From positions 1 to 64,000 of the forward strand of contig JBDKGH010000139.1 of assembly GCA_039798265.1 (NCBI GenBank): a DNA stretch of 64,000 nt, given 5' to 3'. The position numbers and the translations under genes were made by a program. Each line of letters starts with the position of its first letter. The first letter of the stretch is position 1. This DNA comes from JBDKGH01 sp039798265. GTDB lineage: Bacteria; Bacteroidota; Bacteroidia; Flavobacteriales_D; Sanyastnellaceae. Under the pieces are notes generated by a model. It made no database searches and was not told the DNA's origin. It was given only the letters and a program-made list of their open reading frames with translations. Shown piece by piece: positions 27,801-35,982 of the stretch.

Positions 27801-28145
27801 AACCCAGCACAAGACGAGTCATTGCGTATGGTACTCAACCCAGACGTAACAGTTCGTACACGCGGTGTAATGGAGAAATGTAGCATGTGTCAACAACGTA
27901 TCCAAGCAGGTAAGTTGGATGCTAAAAAAGCAGGTACTCCAGTACAAGACGGTAGCATTGTAACTGCATGTGCGGAAGCATGTCCAACCAATGCAATTGT
28001 GTTTGGTGACTTGAATGATACAAAATCTAACAATGCGTCACGCGCGGTGAATAATCGCTCATACCATGCATTGGAAGAAGTTGGTATCCAGCCAAACATC
28101 TACTACATGACCAAGGTTCGTAACATCGAAGAAACAGAAGCCTAA
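24858..28145 (+). CDS. actB: Alternative complex III subunit B (molybdopterin-like plus Fe-S domains)
   Basis: The protein has 1095 residues. A twin-arginine signal (GRRDFLKFMGFSVAAATLAAC) ends in a lipobox-like Cys. Residues about 70-800 resemble the molybdopterin oxidoreductase fold, which in ActB has lost its cofactor. The C-terminal ferredoxin-like domain carries four Cys clusters: CIGCGSCITAC, CQHCNHAPCETVCPV, CIGTRYCANNCPY, and CSMCQQR with CAEACPTN. They would hold three [4Fe-4S] and one [3Fe-4S] centres. Between the two halves is an Ala/Pro-rich stretch and an EF-hand-like loop DVNGDGTINAQD just before the Fe-S domain. The start at 24858 or the next ATG at 24864 is open. Confidence 0.93.
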   Translation: MGMNKKYWTGMEELDNTPAFQEAITSEFKSDQRVEDFLASDKLKETNTGRRDFLKFMGFSVAAATLAACETPVVKSIPYVVKPEEITPGIANFYASTYYDGYDYANILVKTREGRPIFIKGNKDFGLSGGSTGSRINASVLGLYDGARLKGPRKGGADTDWKTVDTDVKAALASASSIRILSNTIISPSTTRAISEFSAKYAGKVKHVQYDTYSHSGMTAANQSSFGKAVIPTYDFSKARVIVSIGADFLGTWLTSSIYQADYAKGRRPENGWMSKHYQFESVMTLTGSNSDVRIPVKPSQEGAVAAAIYGAVTGGNAGKVDGVDAGMINKIASELKANGGASLVVAGSNDPNVQIIVNAINQALNNYGKTLDVNKGLNLYQGKDAEVAALVEEMNAGKVDVLITYGVNPSYSWVDTEKFNAGLAKVKTSVSFALYADETASRSTIMAPDHHYLESWNDFAPMAGRIDLSQPTITPLYKTRYAQESLLTWADNSTAYYDYIRATHNGAYTPALMKTDNNWHMAVHNGTFAGNVEILAAPVAAVAEGSTPEAPVNAAPVMAAAPVAEAVVAPSTINVSDAIAAVSAAKAGQWEVSLYQKVTMGLGAQANNPILQETPDPITKTTWDNYVTMSPLDCKEMGLNVYIAQDDPASVVTVTVNGKALDMPVFPTPGQKRGTIGIALGYGRGAGQEEIGKSAFQVDRHGDYIMDGDKKTPIGKNVYHFASVKNGHVSYSSSDVTIAATGATFPIATTQMHNTVMGRESVVKETTLSGFLAEKDKKKGEATWNLAPTLPVHEDVNGDGTINAQDRVHVREMDLWAAHPVEGVGHRWGMTIDLSSCIGCGSCITACHTENNVPVVGKDEVRRHRDMHWMRIDRYFTSDFETLEATKEGKGLGTIAAYGDMEVPEENPRTVHMPMMCQHCNHAPCETVCPVAATTHSNEGLNNMAYNRCIGTRYCANNCPYKVRRFNWFNYVTSDKFAQFNPAQDESLRMVLNPDVTVRTRGVMEKCSMCQQRIQAGKLDAKKAGTPVQDGSIVTACAEACPTNAIVFGDLNDTKSNNASRAVNNRSYHALEEVGIQPNIYYMTKVRNIEETEA

Positions 28146-28151
28146 GCAGCT

Positions 28152-29528
28152 ATGATAAAAGAAGCTTCCATTCGTAAACCCCTCATTTTAGGTCATAAGA
28201 CCTATCATGATATCACCAACGACATTGTTGGACCAATCGAAGGCCCAGCACATCGTCCATGGAAAATTGCAATCACCCTTGCAGCAATCGTTGCTCTTTA
28301 CGGAGTAGGCTGTATTTTCTACCTTGTTGGTACCGGTATCGGTGCTTGGGGTATGAACAAGACAGTAGGTTGGGCTTGGGACATCACCAACTTCGTATGG
28401 TGGGTGGGTATCGGTCACGCTGGTACTTTGATCTCAGCGGTATTGTTGTTGTTCCGTCAACGTTGGCGCATGGCGATCAACCGTTCAGCGGAGGCGATGA
28501 CCATCTTCGCCGTAATGATGGCGGCCATTTTCCCGGTATTCCACATGGGACGTGTATGGATGGCCTATTGGACCTTACCATTGCCTAACCAATTTGGTTC
28601 TTTGTGGCCAAACTTCAACTCAGCGTTGATGTGGGACGTATTTGCGATCTCTACATACTTCTCTGTATCGTTGGTGTTTTGGTACATCGGTTTGGTTCCA
28701 GATTTTGCGACTATTCGCGACCGTATGGTGAAACCACGCATGAAAAAGATCTACGGAATTTTGAGTTTCGGTTGGTCTGGTCGTGCGAAGCATTGGACAC
28801 GATTCGAAGAAGTTTCGTTGGTATTAGCGGGTATTGCTACTCCTCTAGTATTCTCGGTTCACTCGATCGTATCCATGGACTTTGCTACTTCGGTAATTCC
28901 AGGATGGCACGCTACCATCTTCCCTCCATACTTCGTATCGGGTGCGATCTTCTCAGGTTTCGCCATGGTATTAACGCTTCTTTTGATCATGCGTAAAACC
29001 ATGGGTCTCGAAGCTTACATCCACATGAAGCACATGGAATACATGAACATCGTAATCATCGTTACGGGTTCTATCGTAGGTGTGGCTTACTTAACAGAGC
29101 TTTTCATTTCATGGTACAGCGGAGTTGAATACGAATCGTATGCGTTCATCAACCGTTTCTCTGGACCTTATAGCTGGTCTTATTGGTTGATGATGACGTG
29201 CAACGTAATCAGCCCACAGTTGTTCTGGTTCAAAAAGATCCGTACTTCATTCACCGCAACATTCTTGTTGTCGATTGTAGTAAACATCGGTATGTGGTTT
29301 GAGCGTTTCGTAATCATCGTGACTTCTATTCACCGTGACTATACGCCAGCTGCATGGGGTGAGCTTCACCCGACCAGCATCGATATCGGATTGTTCATTG
29401 GTACAATCGGTATTTTCTTCACCTTGTTCTTATTGTTTGCGCGTTACTTCCCTGTATTAGCGTTGAACGAATTGAAGACCATCTTGAAGGTATCAGGAGA
29501 AAGCTATAAAAACGACCACAAGCACTAA
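28152..29528 (+). CDS. actC: Alternative complex III subunit C (NrfD-like membrane protein)
   Basis: The protein has 458 residues and about ten transmembrane helices of the NrfD/polysulfide reductase C type. It supplies the quinol-binding membrane part of complex III together with ActF. Typical stretches include IGHAGTLISAVLLLFRQ, with the His/Gly-rich turn of NrfD proteins, and FHMGRVWMAYWTLP. It starts six bases after actB. Codon choice (CGT, GGT, AAC, TTC) is strongly biased throughout the operon, as expected for abundant proteins. Confidence 0.93.
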   Translation: MIKEASIRKPLILGHKTYHDITNDIVGPIEGPAHRPWKIAITLAAIVALYGVGCIFYLVGTGIGAWGMNKTVGWAWDITNFVWWVGIGHAGTLISAVLLLFRQRWRMAINRSAEAMTIFAVMMAAIFPVFHMGRVWMAYWTLPLPNQFGSLWPNFNSALMWDVFAISTYFSVSLVFWYIGLVPDFATIRDRMVKPRMKKIYGILSFGWSGRAKHWTRFEEVSLVLAGIATPLVFSVHSIVSMDFATSVIPGWHATIFPPYFVSGAIFSGFAMVLTLLLIMRKTMGLEAYIHMKHMEYMNIVIIVTGSIVGVAYLTELFISWYSGVEYESYAFINRFSGPYSWSYWLMMTCNVISPQLFWFKKIRTSFTATFLLSIVVNIGMWFERFVIIVTSIHRDYTPAAWGELHPTSIDIGLFIGTIGIFFTLFLLFARYFPVLALNELKTILKVSGESYKNDHKH

Positions 29529-29540
29529 GAGATACGACCT

Positions 29541-30074
29541 ATGGCAAACAAAGTATTCCACGTAATGTACGACGACGACCAAAAGTTGATGGACGCTGCT
29601 CGTGCACTCGTAGCTCAGGGTATCCGAGTTAAGGATGTATTTTCCCCATTCCCAGTTCACGGATTAGATCCAGTGATTGGAGTAAAAAGAACACGTTTGG
29701 CAATTTGTTCTTTCATGTATGCCACTACCGGAACGCTTTTGGCGATTTTGGGAACATGGTATTTCATGATTCATGACTGGCCAATGAACATTGGTGGTAA
29801 GCCAAGTTTCAGCTGGATTGAAAACGCTCCTGCGTTCGTTCCAGTAATGTTCGAATTTTCAGTATTGTGTGGTGCACACGGTATGGCTATTACTTACTTC
29901 TTGCGTAATGGTACCCTACCAGGTATGCCAGCTGACAATCCAGATCCTCGTACAACAGACGATAAGTTTGTGATGGAGATTGTTACTGAACAAAACGGAT
30001 CGATGAGTCCTTCAGAAATTGAAGAGAAGATTCGCACAACAGATGTATACGAACTTAGCATTAAGGAGTACTAA
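29541..30074 (+). CDS. actD: Alternative complex III subunit D (DUF3341)
   Basis: The protein has 177 residues with two central transmembrane helices (LAICSFMYATTGTLLAILGTWYFM and PVMFEFSVLCGAHGMAITYFL). The soluble N-terminal part MANKVFHVMYDDDQKLMDAARALV and the segment DVFSPFPVHGLDPVIG identify the DUF3341 family, which is subunit D of alternative complex III. It carries no cofactor and probably stabilises the complex. The order C-D-E is conserved. Confidence 0.92.
   Translation: MANKVFHVMYDDDQKLMDAARALVAQGIRVKDVFSPFPVHGLDPVIGVKRTRLAICSFMYATTGTLLAILGTWYFMIHDWPMNIGGKPSFSWIENAPAFVPVMFEFSVLCGAHGMAITYFLRNGTLPGMPADNPDPRTTDDKFVMEIVTEQNGSMSPSEIEEKIRTTDVYELSIKEY
30063..30068 (+). promoter_or_regulatory. 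Shine-Dalgarno sequence of actE
   Basis: AAGGAG lies seven bases before the actE ATG at 30076, inside the end of actD. Such a full match is unusual in this phylum, and it decides the actE start over an in-frame ATG 57 bases upstream. Confidence 0.6.
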
Positions 30075-30075
30075 G

Positions 30076-30777
30076 ATGATTCGCCCTCTTTATATCGTAG
30101 CTGGAATGGTGTCAACCGCAATGGTTTTCACTGCCTGCACGTCAGACCCCAATGCTCCGGGTGTGGAGTATATGCCTGATATGTACCGTTCACCAGCCAT
30201 TGAAGCGTATGTAGATTACGGTTCTAATGAGCACATGGACTGGACACAGGAAATGAAAGACGCTAATGGTGTAGTAACCGTGCTTTCGCGCAAGCCAGCA
30301 CCGGGCACTATTCCTTACACTAGCGCTGATATGGCGAAATTTATGATGCCGTATCCGTTGAATGCTACTCCAGAAGACTATGAGCGCTCTGCTGTAGAGA
30401 TCAAATCACCTTTGACTTCCACACAAGCGAACATTGAGAAAGGAAAAGCGATTTACACGCAAATGTGCCAACACTGTCACGGAGCAGAAGGCCATGGCGA
30501 TGGTAAAATTTCTACCAGTGGAAACATTCCTGGTATTCCCGATTACGCAACTAAGTTGAAAGATTTACCTGAAGGTAAAATGTACCATACCATCACTTAC
30601 GGTAAAGGTTTGATGGGTTCACATGCGTCACAATTGAATCAATTGGAGCGTTGGCAGGTAATTGAGTGGGTAAAATGTCTTCAAAAAGGCATCACTGCAC
30701 CTGCTTATGATGCTCAAGGAATGTTAACTGTTACCGCAGTGGCCGAGGCTGCACCTGCAGACTCAACCAAACAATAA
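30076..30777 (+). CDS. actE: Alternative complex III subunit E, mono-heme cytochrome c lipoprotein
   Basis: The protein has 233 residues. A lipoprotein signal ends VFTAC with lipid-modified Cys. Heme is bound at CQHCH (QMCQHCHGAEGHGDG), and KGLMGSHASQL may carry the Met ligand. This mono-heme cytochrome takes electrons from ActA or B and delivers them to the terminal oxidase. The start at 30076 gives the correct signal peptide. It lies one base after the actD stop. Confidence 0.92.
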   Translation: MIRPLYIVAGMVSTAMVFTACTSDPNAPGVEYMPDMYRSPAIEAYVDYGSNEHMDWTQEMKDANGVVTVLSRKPAPGTIPYTSADMAKFMMPYPLNATPEDYERSAVEIKSPLTSTQANIEKGKAIYTQMCQHCHGAEGHGDGKISTSGNIPGIPDYATKLKDLPEGKMYHTITYGKGLMGSHASQLNQLERWQVIEWVKCLQKGITAPAYDAQGMLTVTAVAEAAPADSTKQ

Positions 30778-30801
30778 TCATTTAACTGCGAAACGATCAT
30801 T

Positions 30802-32046
30802 ATGGCACACGATAATAAAATGCAATTTCAGGTACCATCTAAAGCCAAGACTGTTTCAATGGCTTTAATGGCCATCGGTATTCTTGCCGCAGGTCTTGGT
30901 TGGGTTGCCGACAAAACGGATCATCACCAATACTGGTGGGCAAATTTGCTGATCAATTCATTCTTCTATTTGGCCTTGGGTATGGGTGCATTGTTCTTCT
31001 ACGCGTTACAATACGCGGCAGAAGTAGCATGGTCCGCTCAATTGAAGCGCATCTTCGAAGCAATGTTCTCTTACGTAAAAATCGGTTTCCCGATTATTTT
31101 AGTAGTGATCTTGTTGGGTCAACTTCATGTGCATCACTTGTATCATTGGATGGATTCTTCAGTTTATGATCCTGCCAATGCTAACTATGACAAAGTGATT
31201 GCTGGTAAGCATGCATATTTTAACATTCCCTTCTTCTGGGGTCGTGCTTTAGCCTATGCAGCGGTATTTATTTTCTTCGCTAATTATTTCCGCAAGTGGT
31301 CTTTGAAAGAAGACGAAACGGGTGGAACAGATATTCACTATCTCATGTACCGCAAGAGCGCCGTGTTCTTGTTGTTCTTCGGTGTATTCTCATCAACCAT
31401 GTCTTGGGACTGGTTAATGAGCATTGACACTCACTGGTACTCGACTATGTACGGTTGGTACATTTTCTCTGGTATGTGGGTAACAACAATGACGTTCGCT
31501 ACGCTTTTAGTGATCTGGTTAAAAGGCCAAGGTTACTTGAGCAGCTTGAATGACTCTCACATTCACGACATGGGTAAATGGATGTTCGCTATTTCAATGT
31601 TGTGGAGCTACTTGTGGTTCTGCCAATACATGTTGATTTGGTACTCTGATATCCCAGAAGAGGTGACTTACTTCAAAGAGCGTTATGATCATTACATGAC
31701 TGGAATGTGGGCGATTTTTGCAGTGAACTTTGCAGTGCCTTTCTATGTTTTGATTGCTCGTGATGCGAAACGTAATATGAAGTTCTTGACACGCGTTGGT
31801 ATCATCATCTTCATTTCTCACTTCTTTGACTTGTACATGGCGGTTATTCCAGGTACTGTTCATGGTCACTTGTTGTGGGGATTCGGTGAAGGTCACCACA
31901 TCACCTTCTCTTGGTGGTTCGAAATCGGAATGTTCTTGGGCTTCCTTGGTTTGTTCATCAACATCGTTCTAGGTACGCTTAGCAAAGCCCGTTTGGTTCC
32001 TGCTAAACACCCATTCCTCGACGAGAGTGAGCATCATAGCATTTAA
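30802..32046 (+). CDS. actF: Alternative complex III subunit F (NrfD-like membrane protein)
   Basis: The protein has 414 residues with about ten transmembrane helices. It is a paralogue of ActC that lacks part of the quinone site in known structures. Conserved features include YWWANLLINSFFYLALGMGALFF near the N-terminus and MSWDWLMSIDTHWYSTMYGWY in the middle, typical for the ActF subunit. It lies 24 bases after actE. There is no separate actG in the window. Confidence 0.92.
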   Translation: MAHDNKMQFQVPSKAKTVSMALMAIGILAAGLGWVADKTDHHQYWWANLLINSFFYLALGMGALFFYALQYAAEVAWSAQLKRIFEAMFSYVKIGFPIILVVILLGQLHVHHLYHWMDSSVYDPANANYDKVIAGKHAYFNIPFFWGRALAYAAVFIFFANYFRKWSLKEDETGGTDIHYLMYRKSAVFLLFFGVFSSTMSWDWLMSIDTHWYSTMYGWYIFSGMWVTTMTFATLLVIWLKGQGYLSSLNDSHIHDMGKWMFAISMLWSYLWFCQYMLIWYSDIPEEVTYFKERYDHYMTGMWAIFAVNFAVPFYVLIARDAKRNMKFLTRVGIIIFISHFFDLYMAVIPGTVHGHLLWGFGEGHHITFSWWFEIGMFLGFLGLFINIVLGTLSKARLVPAKHPFLDESEHHSI

Positions 32047-32088
32047 TTGGTTTCTTGAAGTAGAACAGAAGTAAAAACAGGAATAGAA

Positions 32089-33351
32089 ATGAAACTATTA
32101 ATCCTTTTGGTTGTAGTGTTGGGAATCATTGCGATTGCTCAATTGACCAAGGTGTACGAATTGACTCGCTCATTGCGTAAAACGCGTGAAGAGGAAATTT
32201 CGAACGCAGATAATAAGATGAACGCATTTTTGATGATCGTGTGGATGATCGCGTTCTTCGCTGGTGTTATTTATCTCTACGTTCGTTATGGTGATTATTT
32301 ACCAGAAGCGGCATCAGAACACGGTGTGAAGGTGGATCAGTTGATGAACATCAACATCATCCTCATCACAATCGTTTTCTTCATCGTAAACTACCTTTTG
32401 TTTACCCTTTCATATCGCTTTTACTACCGCAAAGATCGTCGCGCACGTTTCTTCGCACATGATAGCCGATACGAAATGGCTTGGACCTTGATCCCTGGAG
32501 TTACCATGGCTTTCATCATTGTTTATGGTTTGATCACTTGGAACAGCATGACAGGAGAAGCTTCTGCTGATGCCATTCAAATCGAAGTGTACTCTAAGCA
32601 ATTTGACTGGACCGTACGTTACCCAGGTGACAACAAAACCTTTGGTGCGTCTGACTTCAACTTGATTGGTGGTACAAATGCCTTAGGTATGGTTACTCGC
32701 GAAGGTATTCGTGAGAAATTAGATACGCTAGATGCAGAAATCGAGGCCATCACTAAGCAGTTAGAAAACAACAAATCAATGCCTATCATGCCAGAAGCAT
32801 GGGTAGAGTCGTTGGAAGATAAAATGTACCGTTTGCAACGCCACAAGCAACGTATCATGGACCTTAGCGAGAATAAGGTAAATGGACTTAGCCAATGGGA
32901 AGCAGGTGCTGACGACAGAATTGTGAAAGGTGAATTACACATTCCAGTAGGAAAAGAGGTGGAGTTTATCTTCCGCTCACAGGACGTTATTCACTCGGCT
33001 TACATGCCTCACTTCCGTGCACAGATGAACACCGTACCTGGTGTACCAACACGATTCAAGATGACTCCAACCATCACTACTGCAGAAATGCGTAAGAAGA
33101 TGGATAACGATGAATTTGATTACCTCCTACTTTGTAACAAAGTATGTGGTGCTGCTCACTTTAACATGCAGATCAAAGTAATTGTTGAAGATGAAGCTAG
33201 CTATCAAGCTTGGTTGGCATCACAAAAAACATTCGCCGGCGCAGAAGCACCCGCTACTGAGCCTGCAGCAGAAGACTCATCCTCTAAACCAGATAGTACA
33301 CAGAAAGCGACAGCAGCTCCAGCAGGTGCTACAGCTATGTTGAAGAATTAA
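32089..33351 (+). CDS. coxB: Cytochrome c oxidase subunit II with coiled-coil insertion
   Basis: The protein has 420 residues. An N-terminal helix is followed by two transmembrane segments (about 45-65 and 85-105) and the CuA cupredoxin domain. CuA ligands are seen in QDVIHSAYMPHF (His) and CNKVCGAAHFNMQ (Cys, Cys, His, Met). Between the first strands of the CuA domain there is an extra stretch of about 70 residues (32701-32915) rich in Glu, Lys, Arg and Leu, likely a helical hairpin. The C-terminus is a low-complexity Ala/Pro/Ser tail and has no heme motif, so this is not a caa3-type fusion. It follows actF closely. Confidence 0.92.
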   Translation: MKLLILLVVVLGIIAIAQLTKVYELTRSLRKTREEEISNADNKMNAFLMIVWMIAFFAGVIYLYVRYGDYLPEAASEHGVKVDQLMNINIILITIVFFIVNYLLFTLSYRFYYRKDRRARFFAHDSRYEMAWTLIPGVTMAFIIVYGLITWNSMTGEASADAIQIEVYSKQFDWTVRYPGDNKTFGASDFNLIGGTNALGMVTREGIREKLDTLDAEIEAITKQLENNKSMPIMPEAWVESLEDKMYRLQRHKQRIMDLSENKVNGLSQWEAGADDRIVKGELHIPVGKEVEFIFRSQDVIHSAYMPHFRAQMNTVPGVPTRFKMTPTITTAEMRKKMDNDEFDYLLLCNKVCGAAHFNMQIKVIVEDEASYQAWLASQKTFAGAEAPATEPAAEDSSSKPDSTQKATAAPAGATAMLKN

Positions 33352-33371
33352 AATTTTAGAAGGAAAAAAAA

Positions 33372-35165
33372 ATGGGAGCACACGAAACTCACGGCCACGG
33401 TCACGACAATCACGGTCATCATCATCACGAAGAGTCCTTCGTTTCGAAGTACATCTTCTCACAAGACCACAAAATGATCTCTAAGCAGTTCTTAGTAACT
33501 GCGATCTTTATGGGTATCATTGCGGTAATGCTTTCGATTTTCTTCCGCCTACAATTAGGTTGGCCGGGTGAAAATTTCCAAATCCTTAACTTCTTCTTGG
33601 GCGACAAATGGGCTCCTGAAGGGGTATTGGACAAAAACGCATACCTCGCTTTAGTTACTATTCACGGTACCATCATGGTATTCTTCGTATTGACAGGTGG
33701 ACTGTCAGGTACGTTTGCGAACTTGCTTATTCCATTGCAGATCGGAGCACGCGATATGGCTTCTGGTTTCTTGAATATGCTTTCATACTGGTTCTTCCTA
33801 GTGTCTTCTATCATCATGGTTGCTTCTCTCTTCGTAGAAGGCGGTGCAGCTTCAGGTGGTTGGACAATTTACCCACCACTATCCGCTTTGCCTCAGGCAA
33901 TGCCAGGTTCTGGTACGGGTATGACACTTTGGTTGATCTCTATGGTACTTTTCGTAGCGTCATCACTTTTGGGTGGTTTGAACTACGTAGTAACCATTAT
34001 TAACCTTCGTACAAAAGGTTTGAAAATGACCCGTCTTCCATTGACTGTTTGGGCTCTTTTGGTAACAGCTATCTTGGGTATTCTTTCTTTCCCAGTATTG
34101 GTATCAGCAGTAGTTCTTCTCTTGATGGACCGTGGTTTCGGTACTGCTTTCTACTTGTCTGATATTTTCATCCAAGGTGAAGCTCTCGACGTAACTGGTG
34201 GGTCACCCATTTTGTTCCAACACTTGTTCTGGTTCTTAGGTCACCCTGAGGTATACATCGTATTGTTGCCAGCACTCGGTATCAGTTCTGAAATTCTTTC
34301 TACCAATGCACGTAAACCGATCTTCGGTTACAAAGCGATGGTAGGTTCAATTCTAGCCATTGGTTTCCTTTCGTTCATCGTTTGGGGTCACCACATGTTC
34401 ATCACAGGTATGAATCCTTTCTTAGGTTCGGTATTCGTATTCACTACATTGTTGATCGCGATCCCCTCTGCGGTTAAAGCCTTCAACTATTTGGTAACCT
34501 TGTGGCAAGGTAACATCCGTTTCACACCAGGTATGTTATTCTCTATTGGTCTTGTTTCAACCTTCGTAACTGGTGGTTTAACAGGTATCATCCTTGCTGA
34601 CTCGGCCTTGGACGTGAACGTTCACGATACCTACTTCGTAGTGGCCCACTTCCACATTGTAATGGGTATGTCGGCTATCTTCGGTATGTTGGGTGGTGTT
34701 TATCACTGGTTCCCAAAAATGTTCGGTCGTATGATGAACACGAAGATGGGTTATGCTCACTTCTGGTTGACCATGATCTGCGGCTATGGTGTATTCTTCC
34801 CAATGCACTTCGTAGGTATTGCTGGTGCGCCTCGTCGTTACTACAGCTATTCAGAATTCCCATTCTTAGATCAAGTAATGGATTTGAATCCTTTGATTTC
34901 AACTTTTGCCATCATCGGTGCTGCTGCTCAGTTGTTGTTTATCTTCAACTTCTTCCACAGCATTTGGTATGGACAAGAGGCTACTCAGAACCCATGGGGT
35001 TCAAATACCCTCGAGTGGACAACGCCAGTGAAGCATATCCACGGCAACTGGCCTGGTGCAATTCCTGAAGTACACCGTTGGGCTTATGACTATTCTAACC
35101 CAGAGCACGAAGAAGACTTCGTTCCTCAGGTAGTTCCTTTGAAACCTGGAGAGCACGGTCACTAA
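33372..35165 (+). CDS. coxA: Cytochrome c oxidase subunit I with His-rich N-terminus
   Basis: The protein has 597 residues, with twelve transmembrane helices of the heme-copper oxidase catalytic subunit. Heme and CuB ligands are present: His in VTIHGTIMVFF, the HPEVYI motif of the His-Tyr pair, HHMFITGM for CuB, and the pair in VAHFHIVMG. The N-terminal 20 residues contain nine His (THGHGHDNHGHHHHEE). It reduces O2 to water and pumps protons. AGAAGGA precedes the ATG. Subunit III and IV genes do not follow, so they must be elsewhere. Last gene of the operon. Confidence 0.95.
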   Translation: MGAHETHGHGHDNHGHHHHEESFVSKYIFSQDHKMISKQFLVTAIFMGIIAVMLSIFFRLQLGWPGENFQILNFFLGDKWAPEGVLDKNAYLALVTIHGTIMVFFVLTGGLSGTFANLLIPLQIGARDMASGFLNMLSYWFFLVSSIIMVASLFVEGGAASGGWTIYPPLSALPQAMPGSGTGMTLWLISMVLFVASSLLGGLNYVVTIINLRTKGLKMTRLPLTVWALLVTAILGILSFPVLVSAVVLLLMDRGFGTAFYLSDIFIQGEALDVTGGSPILFQHLFWFLGHPEVYIVLLPALGISSEILSTNARKPIFGYKAMVGSILAIGFLSFIVWGHHMFITGMNPFLGSVFVFTTLLIAIPSAVKAFNYLVTLWQGNIRFTPGMLFSIGLVSTFVTGGLTGIILADSALDVNVHDTYFVVAHFHIVMGMSAIFGMLGGVYHWFPKMFGRMMNTKMGYAHFWLTMICGYGVFFPMHFVGIAGAPRRYYSYSEFPFLDQVMDLNPLISTFAIIGAAAQLLFIFNFFHSIWYGQEATQNPWGSNTLEWTTPVKHIHGNWPGAIPEVHRWAYDYSNPEHEEDFVPQVVPLKPGEHGH

Positions 35166-35187
35166 AAATCGACTCTTGATAATATTT

Positions 35188-35227
35188 GAAGTCCGCATTC
35201 GTAATTGAATGCGGACTTCTTTTTTTT
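35188..35227 (+). terminator. Terminator of the act-cox operon
   Basis: Thirteen-base perfect arms GAAGTCCGCATTC and GAATGCGGACTTC with a six-base loop, followed by eight T. It starts 22 bases after the coxA stop. Confidence 0.95.
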
Positions 35228-35242
35228 GTACTAGCTCAAGAC

Positions 35243-35899
35243 ATGCGAAAAAACTCATCCATACTTCGGAGTACGTTCTTTCTAATCGGAATGTTGTGCT
35301 GCACAGTAACATATGCGCAGCGCATCAATCTGTCCGATTCGCTCTCGCATATTTTTCAGGAAAAAAAGGGGTTGAGTGCGAAGTACGATGGGAAAAACGC
35401 AATGGTTTCTGGACGTAATTCGAAAACAAACAGCATTAAGCTTGGATTGAGCTTTGGAAAGCGTTTTTCCATTGGATTGGGTTACAATTGGCTAAGCACG
35501 GACATCGTTCAACTGAACATTGCCGAACGAAAGGAACAGTTTGTCAAGTTGCGCTATATTGCTCCTTATGCTGAGTACATTTTTTTCCGAAAAAATAATT
35601 GGGAGGCCTCTATACCCGTTCAGATTGGTGTAGGGAAAAGTTTTTTATCCTATGAAAAAAATGGAAATGGTCCTCGAGTAGGGGAGAGCTGGACATGGCT
35701 CTATGAACCAGCGATGACAGTAGAATATAAGTTTTTTGGGATGATCGGAGTAGGTGTAGGCGGTGGATATCGCATTATGCTGAAGAACAACAACAACCTG
35801 GACACGCGATTTACTTCTCCAATTTACACTTGGCGTGTACGACTCATCTTTGAAGAGATCTTTCGAAAATCGGGCTTAAAATGGCCCTCAGGGACATAA
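35243..35899 (+). CDS. Secreted beta-barrel-like protein
   Basis: The protein has 218 residues from the ATG at 35243. A signal peptide ends TYAQ. The mature part alternates polar and aromatic residues (IKLGLSFGKRFSIGLGYNW, FVKLRYIAPYAEYIFF), the pattern of amphipathic outer-membrane strands, and ends with a strand WRVRLIFEE followed by a short tail. It is probably a small outer membrane protein of unknown role. The start lies 15 bases after the T run of the act-cox terminator, so its own promoter must overlap that terminator. Confidence 0.75.
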   Translation: MRKNSSILRSTFFLIGMLCCTVTYAQRINLSDSLSHIFQEKKGLSAKYDGKNAMVSGRNSKTNSIKLGLSFGKRFSIGLGYNWLSTDIVQLNIAERKEQFVKLRYIAPYAEYIFFRKNNWEASIPVQIGVGKSFLSYEKNGNGPRVGESWTWLYEPAMTVEYKFFGMIGVGVGGGYRIMLKNNNNLDTRFTSPIYTWRVRLIFEEIFRKSGLKWPSGT

Positions 35900-35948
35900 G
35901 GGGACTGTCGTTTGCCACAAGAAACCGTATATTCGACCATAGATGAAC

Positions 35949-35978
35949 TTTGCTCAGTCGAAGTACACCCTACATTTG
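35949..35978 (+). promoter_or_regulatory. Promoter of ruvB
   Basis: TTTG at 35949-35952 and TACATTTG at 35971-35978 with 18 bases between. The ATG at 35983 follows only four bases after the -10 box, so transcription should start at or inside the start codon, giving a leaderless mRNA. Confidence 0.65.
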
Positions 35979-35982
35979 CCTT

